This document shows positions 39,054 to 47,166 of a DNA stretch of 64,000 nt, one piece after another. How positions within the stretch are numbered: position 1 is the stretch's first letter; each line of letters opens with the position of its first letter. The DNA is taken from NCBI GenBank assembly GCA_945898065.1, contig CAMDHH010000001.1:73427-137426 (forward strand). The letters run 5' to 3'. The translations under genes were made by a program, and so were the position numbers. The notes under the pieces are model-generated. The model saw nothing but the letters and a program-made list of their open reading frames with translations, did not search any database and was not told the origin of the DNA. The DNA is from Bifidobacterium breve. GTDB taxonomy: Bacteria > Actinomycetota > Actinomycetes > Nanopelagicales > Nanopelagicaceae.

Positions 39054-40490
39054 TTAGCCTACCCAAGTATTAATTGGTGAGGATAAGAAGTAGATCATAA
39101 ATAGACCCGCTACAAGGAATAGCAAAGGATGAATCTCTTTGCGACGTCCTTGAATCAAGCGAATCACTACGAATGAAACGAATCCTGCGCCGATACCGAC
39201 AGAGATATTGTAGGTAAATGGCATCAAGATGATTGTAAGGAATGCAGGAATCGAAATTCCGTAATCTTCCCAATCAATCTTCTTTACTTGTGTCATCATC
39301 AAGAAACCAACGATGATCAAGGCAGGAGTTGCAGCCTCGTAAGGAATAACGGCTACTAATGGTGCGAAGAATGTCGTTAGCAAGAAGAGCAAGCCTGTAA
39401 CAACTGATGCCAATCCTGTTCGAGCGCCTTCGCCAACACCCGATGCTGACTCGATATAGCTTGTGTTAGAGGAGATGCTTCCCGCACCACCTGCAACAGC
39501 TGCTAATGAGTCGACAAGAAGAATGCGATCATTATTTGGAACATTTCCATCTTTATCGATCAGTCCAGATTCATGACCAATTGCTGTAACGGTTCCGACA
39601 GTGTCGAAGAAGTCAGAGAGCAATAAGGTGAAGACCAAAAGAATTGCAGTGATAGCAGATACCTGACCGAATGAACCAAATAGGTTGAATTGGCCGAATA
39701 GACCGAAGTCGGGTGTAGCAACAATCGTTGAGGGAACTGCAGGTACATTCAGGTTCCAACCCTTTGGATTGACAGCACCTGTTGCACCATTGAAGAGTGG
39801 ACCAATTTTGAAAGCTGACTCAATGGCAATAGCTGCAACTGTCGCAACTGCTATACCGATGAGAAGAGCACCCTTTACTTTCTTGACCATCAAGCCGATC
39901 ATCAAGAAGAGACCGAGTGCGAATACAACAATTGGCCAGCCAACCAAAGTTCCGCTATCACCGAGTGTTACAGGCACTGGACCTGAGCCAGTACGGCGAA
40001 CGAAGCCTGCATCAACTAATCCGATGAGGGCAATGAAGAGACCGATACCAACTGAGATCGCGATCTTGAGTTGTGCTGGTACTGCGCGAAAGACAGCAGT
40101 TCTAAATCCTGTGAGAACAAGAACCGTGATGATGAGACCTTCGAGAACTACGAGTCCCATTGCATCGGCCCATGACATTTGTGATGCGATTCCAACTGCA
40201 ACGAATGTATTGAGGCCAAGTCCTGTTGCAAGTGCAAGTGGATAGTTTCCAACGACACCCATAAGAATTGTAAGAATTCCTGCGATAAGTGCAGTCATTG
40301 CAGCAATCGCTGCGAGATTTGGTGCATCGCCACCACCCAAGAATTTACCTTCGGCATCTTTTGAGAGACCGATGATCAATGGATTGAGTGCGACGATATA
40401 AGCCATAGTGAAGAATGTGACGAATCCGCCACGTACTTCACGTCCTAGCGTTGAACCACGTTCTGATATTTTAAAATAGCTATCAAGCAT
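39054..40490 (-). CDS. NCS2/AzgA-type purine (guanine/hypoxanthine) permease
   Basis: A 478-residue polytopic transporter. The N-terminus FFTMAYIVALNPLIIG, the TGLGLNTFVAVG substrate motif, GLVDAGFVRR and SDFFDTVGT are typical of the AzgA branch of nucleobase:cation symporters. NTSYIESASGVGEGARTGLASV is the conserved second-half motif, given here in two parts. It imports nucleobases across the cytoplasmic membrane. Its mRNA leader is unusually structured for this window, and its 3' end carries an intrinsic terminator. Confidence 0.92.
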   Translation of the reverse strand: MLDSYFKISERGSTLGREVRGGFVTFFTMAYIVALNPLIIGLSKDAEGKFLGGGDAPNLAAIAAMTALIAGILTILMGVVGNYPLALATGLGLNTFVAVGIASQMSWADAMGLVVLEGLIITVLVLTGFRTAVFRAVPAQLKIAISVGIGLFIALIGLVDAGFVRRTGSGPVPVTLGDSGTLVGWPIVVFALGLFLMIGLMVKKVKGALLIGIAVATVAAIAIESAFKIGPLFNGATGAVNPKGWNLNVPAVPSTIVATPDFGLFGQFNLFGSFGQVSAITAILLVFTLLLSDFFDTVGTVTAIGHESGLIDKDGNVPNNDRILLVDSLAAVAGGAGSISSNTSYIESASGVGEGARTGLASVVTGLLFLLTTFFAPLVAVIPYEAATPALIIVGFLMMTQVKKIDWEDYGISIPAFLTIILMPFTYNISVGIGAGFVSFVVIRLIQGRRKEIHPLLFLVAGLFMIYFLSSPINTWVG

Positions 40491-40583
40491 GGTGAGCCTT
40501 TCTCATTTTGGTGTCGGGGGTGGTTGCGACCCCGTGTGAATTCATGGCTCACAAGCCAGGGGGAGATAACCCCACACTAATCG
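40491..40583 (-). promoter_or_regulatory. Structured leader of permease mRNA, candidate riboswitch
   Basis: Read on the minus strand. A P1 GTGTG/CACAC (40577-40573 with 40538-40534) could enclose two hairpins: GGGG-TTATCT-CCCC (40573-40560) and TGGCT-TGTG-AGCCA (40558-40545). P1 and the first hairpin share base 40573. A third hairpin GGGGT-CGCAACC-ACCCC follows. GTGAGCC in the second hairpin (40552-40546) is perfectly complementary to GGCTCAC (40498-40492), two bases before the ATG and overlapping the weak SD. This looks like an on/off translational switch. I do not recognise the fold as the classical purine riboswitch. It could also simply be a stable intergenic hairpin cluster. Confidence 0.5.
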
Positions 40584-41252
40584 CTACTTCGCGGTAAATC
40601 GGGAAACAACACCAAGAGAAATCGCTATCGATTGCCCAATCAATAGCGCAAAGAGCGCAGTTCCAAGTCCGATACGCCCACCGAGGAGCGCGCCGAGAAT
40701 CAATACGGTCGCCTCAATCGCTAGGCGCACGCGTCCAATTCGGATCCCACTGCGATTATGAATCGCCGTCATTAGACCATCGCGAGGGCCGGGTCCCAAT
40801 CCACACGTAATGTAAAAAGTAGATCCCAATCCCACCATTGCAATTCCAACTAAACAATAAAGAATTCCAACAAAATAGTTTGGAGCTACTGGGAAATAGA
40901 GAACTCCAAATTCAATTGCAGCTGCGATGAAGACAATGTTCATCAGCGTTCCAAAACCTGGTCTTTCACCTAGTGGTATCCAAATGAAGAGGACAAGTGA
41001 ACTCAGTATAAATGTTGACCACCCAAGAGTGATATTCAGATTTTGTGAAACACCTTGTGCAAGTACTGACCATGGGGCGTTACCAATATGACTTTGAATG
41101 AGTAATGAATCTCCGAGACCAAAAATAATCAAGCCAAATATCAAGATAAGAGAGCGTTTAGTTGATAGATCCCATCGACCTGTACCAGTCCACGGCATTA
41201 TCGGAATCGTTTTATGTGGGCGTAACCAATTGAGCACTGAATTCAATGACAT
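40584..41252 (-). CDS. YczE/YitT-like integral membrane protein
   Basis: A 222-residue protein with about five or six hydrophobic helices (LILIFGLIIFGLGDSLLIQ; TFILSSLVLFIWI; IVFIAAAIEFGVLYF; ILYCLVGIAMVGLG; LAIEATVLILGALLGG). The GLGPGPRDGLMTAI motif is characteristic of the COG2364 YczE family. The function is unknown, probably transport or sensing. It lies upstream of the purine permease on the same strand, separated by the structured leader. Start ATG 41252 is supported by an exact leaderless -10. Confidence 0.82.
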   Translation of the reverse strand: MSLNSVLNWLRPHKTIPIMPWTGTGRWDLSTKRSLILIFGLIIFGLGDSLLIQSHIGNAPWSVLAQGVSQNLNITLGWSTFILSSLVLFIWIPLGERPGFGTLMNIVFIAAAIEFGVLYFPVAPNYFVGILYCLVGIAMVGLGSTFYITCGLGPGPRDGLMTAIHNRSGIRIGRVRLAIEATVLILGALLGGRIGLGTALFALLIGQSIAISLGVVSRFTAK

Positions 41253-41258
41253 TAGTGG

Positions 41259-41264
41259 AGGCTA
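41259..41264 (-). promoter_or_regulatory. -10 box of leaderless YczE-like gene
   Basis: On the minus strand TAGCCT, six bases before the ATG (41252). It is divergent from the uppP -10 nine bases away. Confidence 0.5.
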
Positions 41265-41272
41265 CTACACGA

Positions 41273-41278
41273 TATCCT
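41273..41278 (+). promoter_or_regulatory. -10 box of near-leaderless uppP transcript
   Basis: TATCCT, seven bases before the ATG at 41286. The 33-bp divergent spacer therefore holds two opposed -10 boxes. Confidence 0.45.
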
Positions 41279-41285
41279 GCTCCAT

Positions 41286-42146
41286 ATGGAATTCACCTAT
41301 TTTCAGGCCATCCTTATCGGACTGATTCAAGGAATAACAGAACTCTTTCCCATCTCATCTCTCGGTCATGCTGTTTTGATTCCCGGTTGGATTGGTGGAT
41401 CGTGGTCGAGTTTTACTACAGATCCGAATTCGCCGTATCTTGCAGTAACAGTTGCATTACATGCAGCAAGTGCAATCGCTCTCTTCTTAGTCTTTCGTGT
41501 GAGATGGTTTGCGCTAATAGGGGGAGCGTTCAACTCTTTACGAGGGCAACATAATGATGCTTCTCGTGTTTTTTGGAGAGTATTTTTAGCAACAATTCCG
41601 GTAGCAGTTCTAGGATTTACTTTCGAGAAATCATTACAAGATGTTTTCGCCAGCCCACTCGCTGCTGGAACATTTCTCACTATTAATGGGCTCTTACTCT
41701 TCAGTGCTGAGAGATTGACTCGCAAAAGCAATCGATCACATGTAAACGAAGATTCTAATTCGCAGATTGTTGAACATCTATCGATTCCGGTAGCAATAAC
41801 AGTCGGCTTTGCACAGTCATTAGCCCTGCTATCTGGAATAAGTAGATTTGGCGTGAGTATGAGTGCTGGATTATTGAGAAAGCTCTCACACGCCACGGCA
41901 TCGGATTTTGCTTTTCTCCTAGCGCTACCAGTTATTGCAGGTGCGGCATTTTTGAAATTGCCTGATTTATTTGCACCCGAATATAGATCTTTGCTGGGTC
42001 CTATTGCTGCAGGTTCGATTGTTTCATTCTTTGCAACGTATGTATCAGTGACATTTTTGGTCAAATGGTTTAAAACAAAGACACTTTATCCATTTGCAAT
42101 TTATTGCCTAGTTTTCGGTCTTGCCTCAATCATTAGGTTTGCGTAG
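41286..42146 (+). CDS. uppP: Undecaprenyl-diphosphatase UppP/BacA-like, divergent
   Basis: A 286-residue integral membrane phosphatase that recycles the C55 lipid carrier for peptidoglycan synthesis. The first motif reads GITELFPISSLGHAVL (usual form E-x-LPISSTGH). The second reads LLSGISRFGVSMSAGL instead of PGxSRSG. The catalytic Glu, Ser, His and Arg are kept, but the loop differs from the classical type and resembles a second actinobacterial UppP class. Several hydrophobic helices follow. DUF554 lies 7 bp downstream. Confidence 0.85.
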   Translation: MEFTYFQAILIGLIQGITELFPISSLGHAVLIPGWIGGSWSSFTTDPNSPYLAVTVALHAASAIALFLVFRVRWFALIGGAFNSLRGQHNDASRVFWRVFLATIPVAVLGFTFEKSLQDVFASPLAAGTFLTINGLLLFSAERLTRKSNRSHVNEDSNSQIVEHLSIPVAITVGFAQSLALLSGISRFGVSMSAGLLRKLSHATASDFAFLLALPVIAGAAFLKLPDLFAPEYRSLLGPIAAGSIVSFFATYVSVTFLVKWFKTKTLYPFAIYCLVFGLASIIRFA

Positions 42147-42153
42147 GTAGATA

Positions 42154-42888
42154 ATGTTTCCTGGAATCGGTACAGTCATCAACATAGTCACGATTATTGG
42201 CGGTGCATCAATCGGTGTTCTCATAGGTAATCGGATGAGAATTAGGACGCGAGATCTACTCACTGATGTTCTCGGGTTAGTCACATTTTTAGGTGCGGCA
42301 AGTGCTCTCATTCCACTCTGGTCACCGCAATATATTGATTCTCTGCCATCTGGTTGGGCTTTGCTTGTTGTTCTTGGTTCATTACTCATTGGTGGCCTCA
42401 TCGGTTCCGCTCTCAATCTTGAAGAGCGACTCGATGGTCTGGGGGAGAAGTTACGTCAGCGATTTGGTGCATCTCAAGAAAGCCCATTTGTTGAAGGTTT
42501 TGTTTCCGCTTCGCTTTTATTCGCAATTGGTCCACTTGCAATTCTTGGAAGTATTAGCGATGGAATGTCGACAGGTATCGATCAACTTCTACTCAAGAGC
42601 ACACTCGACTTCTTCGCGGCGATGGCATTTGCTACATCACTTGGTTGGGGAGTTGCAGTATCTGCACTTCCTGTTGGCATATACCAAGGGGTTTGGACGG
42701 TCATAGGCCTTGCATTGGGCAAGGTTCTAGATGGTTACCAAATTGATGCGATGACTGTCGTTGGTGGCATCATGCTTTTATGTATCGCATTGAGATTACT
42801 GAAAATCAAGTCTGTGGCAGTCGGCAATCTTCTGCCAGCACTTGCTATAGCGCCGTTATTGGCACTCGTTATGCATCAGTTTATTTAG
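42154..42888 (+). CDS. DUF554 family membrane protein
   Basis: A 244-residue polytopic protein. FPGIGTVINIVTIIGGASIGVLIGNRM at the N-terminus and FAIGPLAILGSISDG in the middle are DUF554 (YdfK-like) features. Function unknown. Probably co-transcribed with uppP. The stop TAG interlocks with the convergent alcohol dehydrogenase TAA in TTAG. Confidence 0.88.
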   Translation: MFPGIGTVINIVTIIGGASIGVLIGNRMRIRTRDLLTDVLGLVTFLGAASALIPLWSPQYIDSLPSGWALLVVLGSLLIGGLIGSALNLEERLDGLGEKLRQRFGASQESPFVEGFVSASLLFAIGPLAILGSISDGMSTGIDQLLLKSTLDFFAAMAFATSLGWGVAVSALPVGIYQGVWTVIGLALGKVLDGYQIDAMTVVGGIMLLCIALRLLKIKSVAVGNLLPALAIAPLLALVMHQFI

Positions 42889-43925
42889 ATAGTTGCAGCA
42901 TCAATAACGAAGCGATATTTGACATCGCTTGAAACTGTTCGGTTATACGCTGCATCAACATAGTCAGCCTTGATTACCTCTACATCACTGACGATGTTGT
43001 GCTTACCGCAAAAATCAAGCATCTCTTGGAGTTCAGGCATTCCACCGATCATCGAACCGGCCATTGAGCGACGGCCATTGAGGAGCGCTCCTGGTTGAAC
43101 AGCATAAGGCTCTCCTGGTAATCCGATAATGACAAGGGTTCCATCGAGCTTGAGTAGATCTAGATATTCATTGATATCTAGGCGTGCACTTACAGTATTG
43201 AGAATCAGGTCAAACTTTTTGTGATGAGGTTTCAAGTTTGAAATATCTTTTGTTGAAACAAAGTGGTCGGCTCCCATCGCTAGTGCATCTGCTTCTTTGC
43301 TAGGTGAATGAGAGAAAACAGTTACATCTGCGCACATCGCATGAGCAAATTTCACTCCCATATGACCAAGTCCTCCTAGACCCATAACTCCAATCTTCAT
43401 TCCTGGTCCAGCTTTCCAATTTTTTAATGGAGAGTAGAGAGTTATTCCCGCACACAAAAGTGGTGCAACTCCGCTCTGATCTAAATGCGCTGGAACATGA
43501 ACGGCATAATCGGCATCGATAACAAACTTATTTGAATATCCACCCATAGCAACTGTTTTACCATCGCGCTCAAGGCCGTTATATGTACCTGTCATCCCTT
43601 CTAGGCAATAATTCTGTAAGCCTTTTTTGCAGCTATCGCATGTACGACAGGAATCAACAAATACACCGACGCCAACAGTTTCTCCAATAGTGAATTTTTT
43701 CACCGATGAACCAAGTGCGGTTACTGTTCCTACGATTTCGTGGCCTGGAACCATAGGAAAGATCGCTGGACCCCATTCCTCGCGCACCTGATGAATATCC
43801 GAATGGCATATGCCCGCGTATGTAATATCAAGGGAGATATCGTTTGGACGTAACTCACGACGATCAAAATCGAAGTTAGTAAATTCTCCAGATGCTTTCA
43901 AGACAGCAAGGCCACGAGTTTTCAT
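42885..43925 (-). CDS. Zinc-dependent NAD(P) alcohol dehydrogenase (YahK/AdhC-like)
   Basis: A 346-residue medium-chain dehydrogenase. Catalytic zinc ligands lie in AGICHSDIHQ, PGHEIVG and PLLCAGITLYSPL. Structural zinc Cys are in CRTCDSCKKGLQNYC, and GLGGLGHMGVKFAHAM is the NAD(P) fold. The motif set matches the cinnamyl-alcohol/aldehyde reductase subgroup, so it probably reduces aldehydes with NADPH. The start ATG 43925 has a GGGGGAG SD; the frame extends 12 bases upstream from a TTG. Downstream of tdk on the same strand. Confidence 0.88.
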   Translation of the reverse strand: MKTRGLAVLKASGEFTNFDFDRRELRPNDISLDITYAGICHSDIHQVREEWGPAIFPMVPGHEIVGTVTALGSSVKKFTIGETVGVGVFVDSCRTCDSCKKGLQNYCLEGMTGTYNGLERDGKTVAMGGYSNKFVIDADYAVHVPAHLDQSGVAPLLCAGITLYSPLKNWKAGPGMKIGVMGLGGLGHMGVKFAHAMCADVTVFSHSPSKEADALAMGADHFVSTKDISNLKPHHKKFDLILNTVSARLDINEYLDLLKLDGTLVIIGLPGEPYAVQPGALLNGRRSMAGSMIGGMPELQEMLDFCGKHNIVSDVEVIKADYVDAAYNRTVSSDVKYRFVIDAATI

Positions 43926-43938
43926 TTTCTCCCCCAAA

Positions 43939-44583
43939 TTAGAGTGTGAATGGTAGCGGTTCGGTTGAAGTATGAGCAGCGCGAGAACCGCGTGCCGTAA
44001 CTTGTCTCATATGATGGCGACGGCAAAGAACTTCATAGGCAATTTCAGAACCTGTGGCCACGTCACCGACTACAACTTGCTCACCTTCAATAACCATAAC
44101 GCCGCCCATGGTTCGCGCATTGTGAGTTGCTCGCGCGCCACACCAACAGAGAGCCTCAACTTGCAATGTGTGCACCCGGTCGGCCAGTTCAACTAAACGA
44201 GCAGATCCTGGAAATAGTGAAGTTCTAAAGTCTGTGAGGATTCCAAATGCAAAAACATCAATACTCAATCCGTCAACAATCTTTGCTAACTGATCTATTT
44301 GCGCACTCTCATAGAACTGCGCTTCATCGCAAATAATGTAATCAATACGTTCACCAACCGAGAGATGGTCAACAACGTATCGATGAATATCTAATGTGGG
44401 AGCGACTTCGATTGCAGGACTTTGCAGACCAAGGCGAGATGAAATTACACCAGTGCCAGCCCTGTCCTTGGAGGTGAATATAAGACCAGTACGTCCGCGA
44501 CTTTGATGATTGTGGGCAGTTTGAAGGGCAAGGGTAGATTTTCCACTATCCATAGTGCCGCAGTAATAGATGAGTTCAGCCAC
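43939..44583 (-). CDS. tdk: Thymidine kinase
   Basis: Type II thymidine kinase for pyrimidine salvage. P-loop GTMDSGKSTLALQ, DEAQFY (Walker B-like with catalytic Glu), and zinc-site Cys in LCWCG and LCRRHH. 214 residues, GTG start. It complements the de novo UMP operon in this window. 12 bp after the acyltransferase. Confidence 0.93.
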   Translation of the reverse strand: MAELIYYCGTMDSGKSTLALQTAHNHQSRGRTGLIFTSKDRAGTGVISSRLGLQSPAIEVAPTLDIHRYVVDHLSVGERIDYIICDEAQFYESAQIDQLAKIVDGLSIDVFAFGILTDFRTSLFPGSARLVELADRVHTLQVEALCWCGARATHNARTMGGVMVIEGEQVVVGDVATGSEIAYEVLCRRHHMRQVTARGSRAAHTSTEPLPFTL

Positions 44584-44595
44584 CGGCGTATCCTG

Positions 44596-46455
44596 TCACG
44601 AAAATTGGAAAATCTGTCGCGCGGTTAGTTCGGCACGGAGTCGAGATATTAAGGCCAAAGACATGTCCACTGAGATATGGGAATTATCTCTGTAGGCAAC
44701 GACACCATCGACGATTGCAGGGCAGTAGCTCGTGCACAGCCATCGCGTCGGATCAATAATGTCAAAACCCCGAATTATTCTTACTGGTGTCTTCCGAGTT
44801 GAGTCGCAGGTAGAACTCTTGCGTGATGCCAAACAGGAAGGAATATCGCGCTGAGGTTGCGGGGTATCAGCGATGTAGATGATATTCGAAGTTGATCCTT
44901 TCAAATTTGCAAGAAGTCGACGTTGACCATCGCTCCACCATATAGATCTACTTGGATAGTTACGTGGTGCTTCGAAATGTGCGAAACTGCTAGTTATAAC
45001 TGCAACTGGTCTTATCTTTGCAATTCTCTTTATTGAATTTTCTCGCCATTTACTACAGTCCGCCATTTTGAAGGCGCCTTGATCTCTGCGCTTAGAATCT
45101 ACTGCTGAGCAAGCAGATTTTGTGAGAGATATGAGTTTGAGATTATTTTGCTTCGCTAATTCGTTGAGTGCAGGGAACCATTGAGCCGCATGTGAGTCTC
45201 CGTATAGGACGAGTGTTCTCGTACTTGTTTTATCTCCATAGGTGCAATCACCCGATTCTATTTCTCCATAATTTGCATGACAGGTATCACCATAAATATC
45301 TGGTCGTTTCATCACATCGGCTAGTGAGAATTTTGTCGTAGTGACACCTTGAATCGAGATTTCATCTGACGATGTGAGTGTTATTCCTACGGAGAGTAAG
45401 GCTGAGATCAAAGTAACGGATATGGCACCTTGATATATTTTTCGTGGCGAGAATTCTTTATGCCGTAATGGTTGCTCAACAAAGCGATGAGTTAGGTGCG
45501 CAAGAAGAATTGTTAGAGCAATACATGCAAATCGCTCTGGTAGATGAAGGGGGCGTCCCACAACAGCGCTTGGAATAACTAATGCAGGCCAGTGCCAAAG
45601 GTAGAGCGGGTAGGAAATTGCACCAAGCCATTGCGAAACACGATTATTGCTCAAGTCATTGAATATTGGAGGCCAAGAATTTATTGAGGCAATGAAGAGG
45701 GCAGTTGCCACCACTGGAAGGAGCGCTTTCCAACCTGGGAAAGCGGTGTTTTCATCGTATCGAATCGCAGAAATGATGATTCCGATAAATGCAATCCAAG
45801 GAAGTAATCGTGACCTGAAAATATTTGGCGGAATAAAGAGAAGTAAAGCGCCGATACCTAATTCCCAAGCACGTGTTGGTAATCCGTAAAAGGCCCATAT
45901 TGCCGAAGTCTGTGTTTGGTAGATTGAGAAGAGAAGTGAGAGAGCAGTAACAACGCTAATGCCACCAATGAGGTAAATTCGCTTACCCAATTTAGCAAGA
46001 GCGAGAATGAAGATTGGCCATACTAGATAAAACTGCTCTTCAACGGCTAAGGACCAATAGTGAATTACTGGTGATGGCGTTGCATTAAGGTTCTGATAAT
46101 CATTTTCCCACCAGGCAAAAAGATAATTTGAAACATAGAGTGATGCGGCTATGAGATCTTTTCCGAGGTTATTTCGAGTAATTGCGGGGAGAAGAATCCA
46201 CGAGATGAGCGCTGTGCATATGAGAACAAAGGCTGATGTTGGTAGTAATCGCTTGATACGGCGTTGATAAAACGCGGGGAGATCTAGATTCCCATCGCGA
46301 TCAATCTCTCGCAGGATGAGTCCCGTTATAAGAAAACCTGAAATCACATAGAAAATATCGACACCAATGAAGCCCCCAGGCATCAGTCGGGCATGGAAAA
46401 GTGTCACTAGGACTGCCGCTAGCGCACGGAGCCCTTGAATTTGCTTGATGCGCAT
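44596..46455 (-). CDS. OafA-like acyltransferase 3 with C-terminal SGNH domain
   Basis: A 619-residue membrane protein. The N-terminal half (~1-340) is acyltransferase 3, with GLRALAAVLVTLFHA, the FIGVDIFYVISGFLI motif and the RRIKRLLP motif, and about ten helices. The C-terminal ~230 residues are an extracytoplasmic SGNH hydrolase-like domain with GDSHAAQW and a late DNSHIS. Such proteins O-acylate envelope glycans or exopolysaccharide. The acceptor is unknown, and no glycan gene cluster adjoins it. It starts 2 bp after apt. Confidence 0.9.
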   Translation of the reverse strand: MRIKQIQGLRALAAVLVTLFHARLMPGGFIGVDIFYVISGFLITGLILREIDRDGNLDLPAFYQRRIKRLLPTSAFVLICTALISWILLPAITRNNLGKDLIAASLYVSNYLFAWWENDYQNLNATPSPVIHYWSLAVEEQFYLVWPIFILALAKLGKRIYLIGGISVVTALSLLFSIYQTQTSAIWAFYGLPTRAWELGIGALLLFIPPNIFRSRLLPWIAFIGIIISAIRYDENTAFPGWKALLPVVATALFIASINSWPPIFNDLSNNRVSQWLGAISYPLYLWHWPALVIPSAVVGRPLHLPERFACIALTILLAHLTHRFVEQPLRHKEFSPRKIYQGAISVTLISALLSVGITLTSSDEISIQGVTTTKFSLADVMKRPDIYGDTCHANYGEIESGDCTYGDKTSTRTLVLYGDSHAAQWFPALNELAKQNNLKLISLTKSACSAVDSKRRDQGAFKMADCSKWRENSIKRIAKIRPVAVITSSFAHFEAPRNYPSRSIWWSDGQRRLLANLKGSTSNIIYIADTPQPQRDIPSCLASRKSSTCDSTRKTPVRIIRGFDIIDPTRWLCTSYCPAIVDGVVAYRDNSHISVDMSLALISRLRAELTARQIFQFS

Positions 46456-46457
46456 AG

Positions 46458-46985
46458 TTATGAACTTATCAAAGTGTGTATCGCAATCCCAGGATGTAAT
46501 GCAGAGATTCGCGCTCGGCCACCGAGACCCGGTATCTCAAGTATTGTTGCAATATCTCGGACTACTCCACCACACGCACCGATGAGTTCTATAGCAGCGC
46601 ACATTGTTCCGCCGGTAGCAAGCACATCATCGACTAATAGGACATCTTGACCTAGGGCGATCGCATCGATATGAATTTCTAGAGTTGATTCGCCGTATTC
46701 AAGCGCGTAGTTGCGTGAGTGTGTTGTAAATGGAAGTTTGCCGCTCTTGCGAATCGGAATGAAACCTCGATGTAAGTATGTTGCGATAGTTGATCCAAAT
46801 ATGAAACCACGTGCCTCAATCCCCGCGATAGCGCAGGTGGGTGATGCAAAAGCAGCAAGGGATTCTGTGACTACATGAAAAGCCTCACCATTAGCGAGCA
46901 TGGGAGTAATATCTTTGAAGATTATTCCTGGCTTTGGATAATCTGGAATAGTGCGAATCAAGGCCAGCGCTTGTTCAACATTCAC
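46458..46985 (-). CDS. apt: Adenine phosphoribosyltransferase
   Basis: Purine salvage, adenine + PRPP to AMP. IPDYPKPGIIFKDITPML, EARGFIFGSTIA and PRPP loop VLLVDDVLATGGTM. 175 residues, GTG start. It follows tRNA-Leu on the same strand by 31 bp. TAAAGT (47006-47001, minus) could be its own -10. It may work with the purine permease of this window. Confidence 0.94.
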   Translation of the reverse strand: MNVEQALALIRTIPDYPKPGIIFKDITPMLANGEAFHVVTESLAAFASPTCAIAGIEARGFIFGSTIATYLHRGFIPIRKSGKLPFTTHSRNYALEYGESTLEIHIDAIALGQDVLLVDDVLATGGTMCAAIELIGACGGVVRDIATILEIPGLGGRARISALHPGIAIHTLISS

Positions 46986-47016
46986 GAAGCCACCGCCGTA
47001 ACTTTATCGAGAAGAG

Positions 47017-47100
47017 TGACCGAAAGGGGACTTGAACCCCTAATCCCTTGCGAGAACTAGCACCTCAAGCTAGCGCGTCTGCCAATTCCGCCACCCGGTC
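47017..47100 (-). tRNA. tRNA-Leu (anticodon GAG)
   Basis: The minus strand folds as a class II tRNA. Acceptor GACCGGG pairs with TTCGGTC with discriminator A. The anticodon arm is CTAGC-TTGAGGT-GCTAG with anticodon GAG (47066-47064). A long variable arm follows, and the T arm is AGGGG-TTCAAGT-CCCCT. 84 nt; CCA is not encoded. TATCGT (47118-47113, minus) is a plausible -10. Confidence 0.95.
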
Positions 47101-47166
47101 GAGTGCGGGCTAACGATAGCAATGAGAACGCGTATGGTGCAAAAGAAGGGAGGAACAGGGGAGAAT

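Noticed and set aside
39685..40245. 186-residue plus-strand frame inside the permease gene
   Set aside because: Antisense shadow; Pro/Thr/Arg-rich translation without family likeness.
40530..40583. Intrinsic terminator of the YczE-like gene
   Set aside because: The hairpins are stable but none is followed by a T run on the minus strand.
41366..42064. 232-residue minus-strand frame inside uppP
   Set aside because: Antisense shadow of a conserved membrane protein gene, no recognisable motif or start signal.
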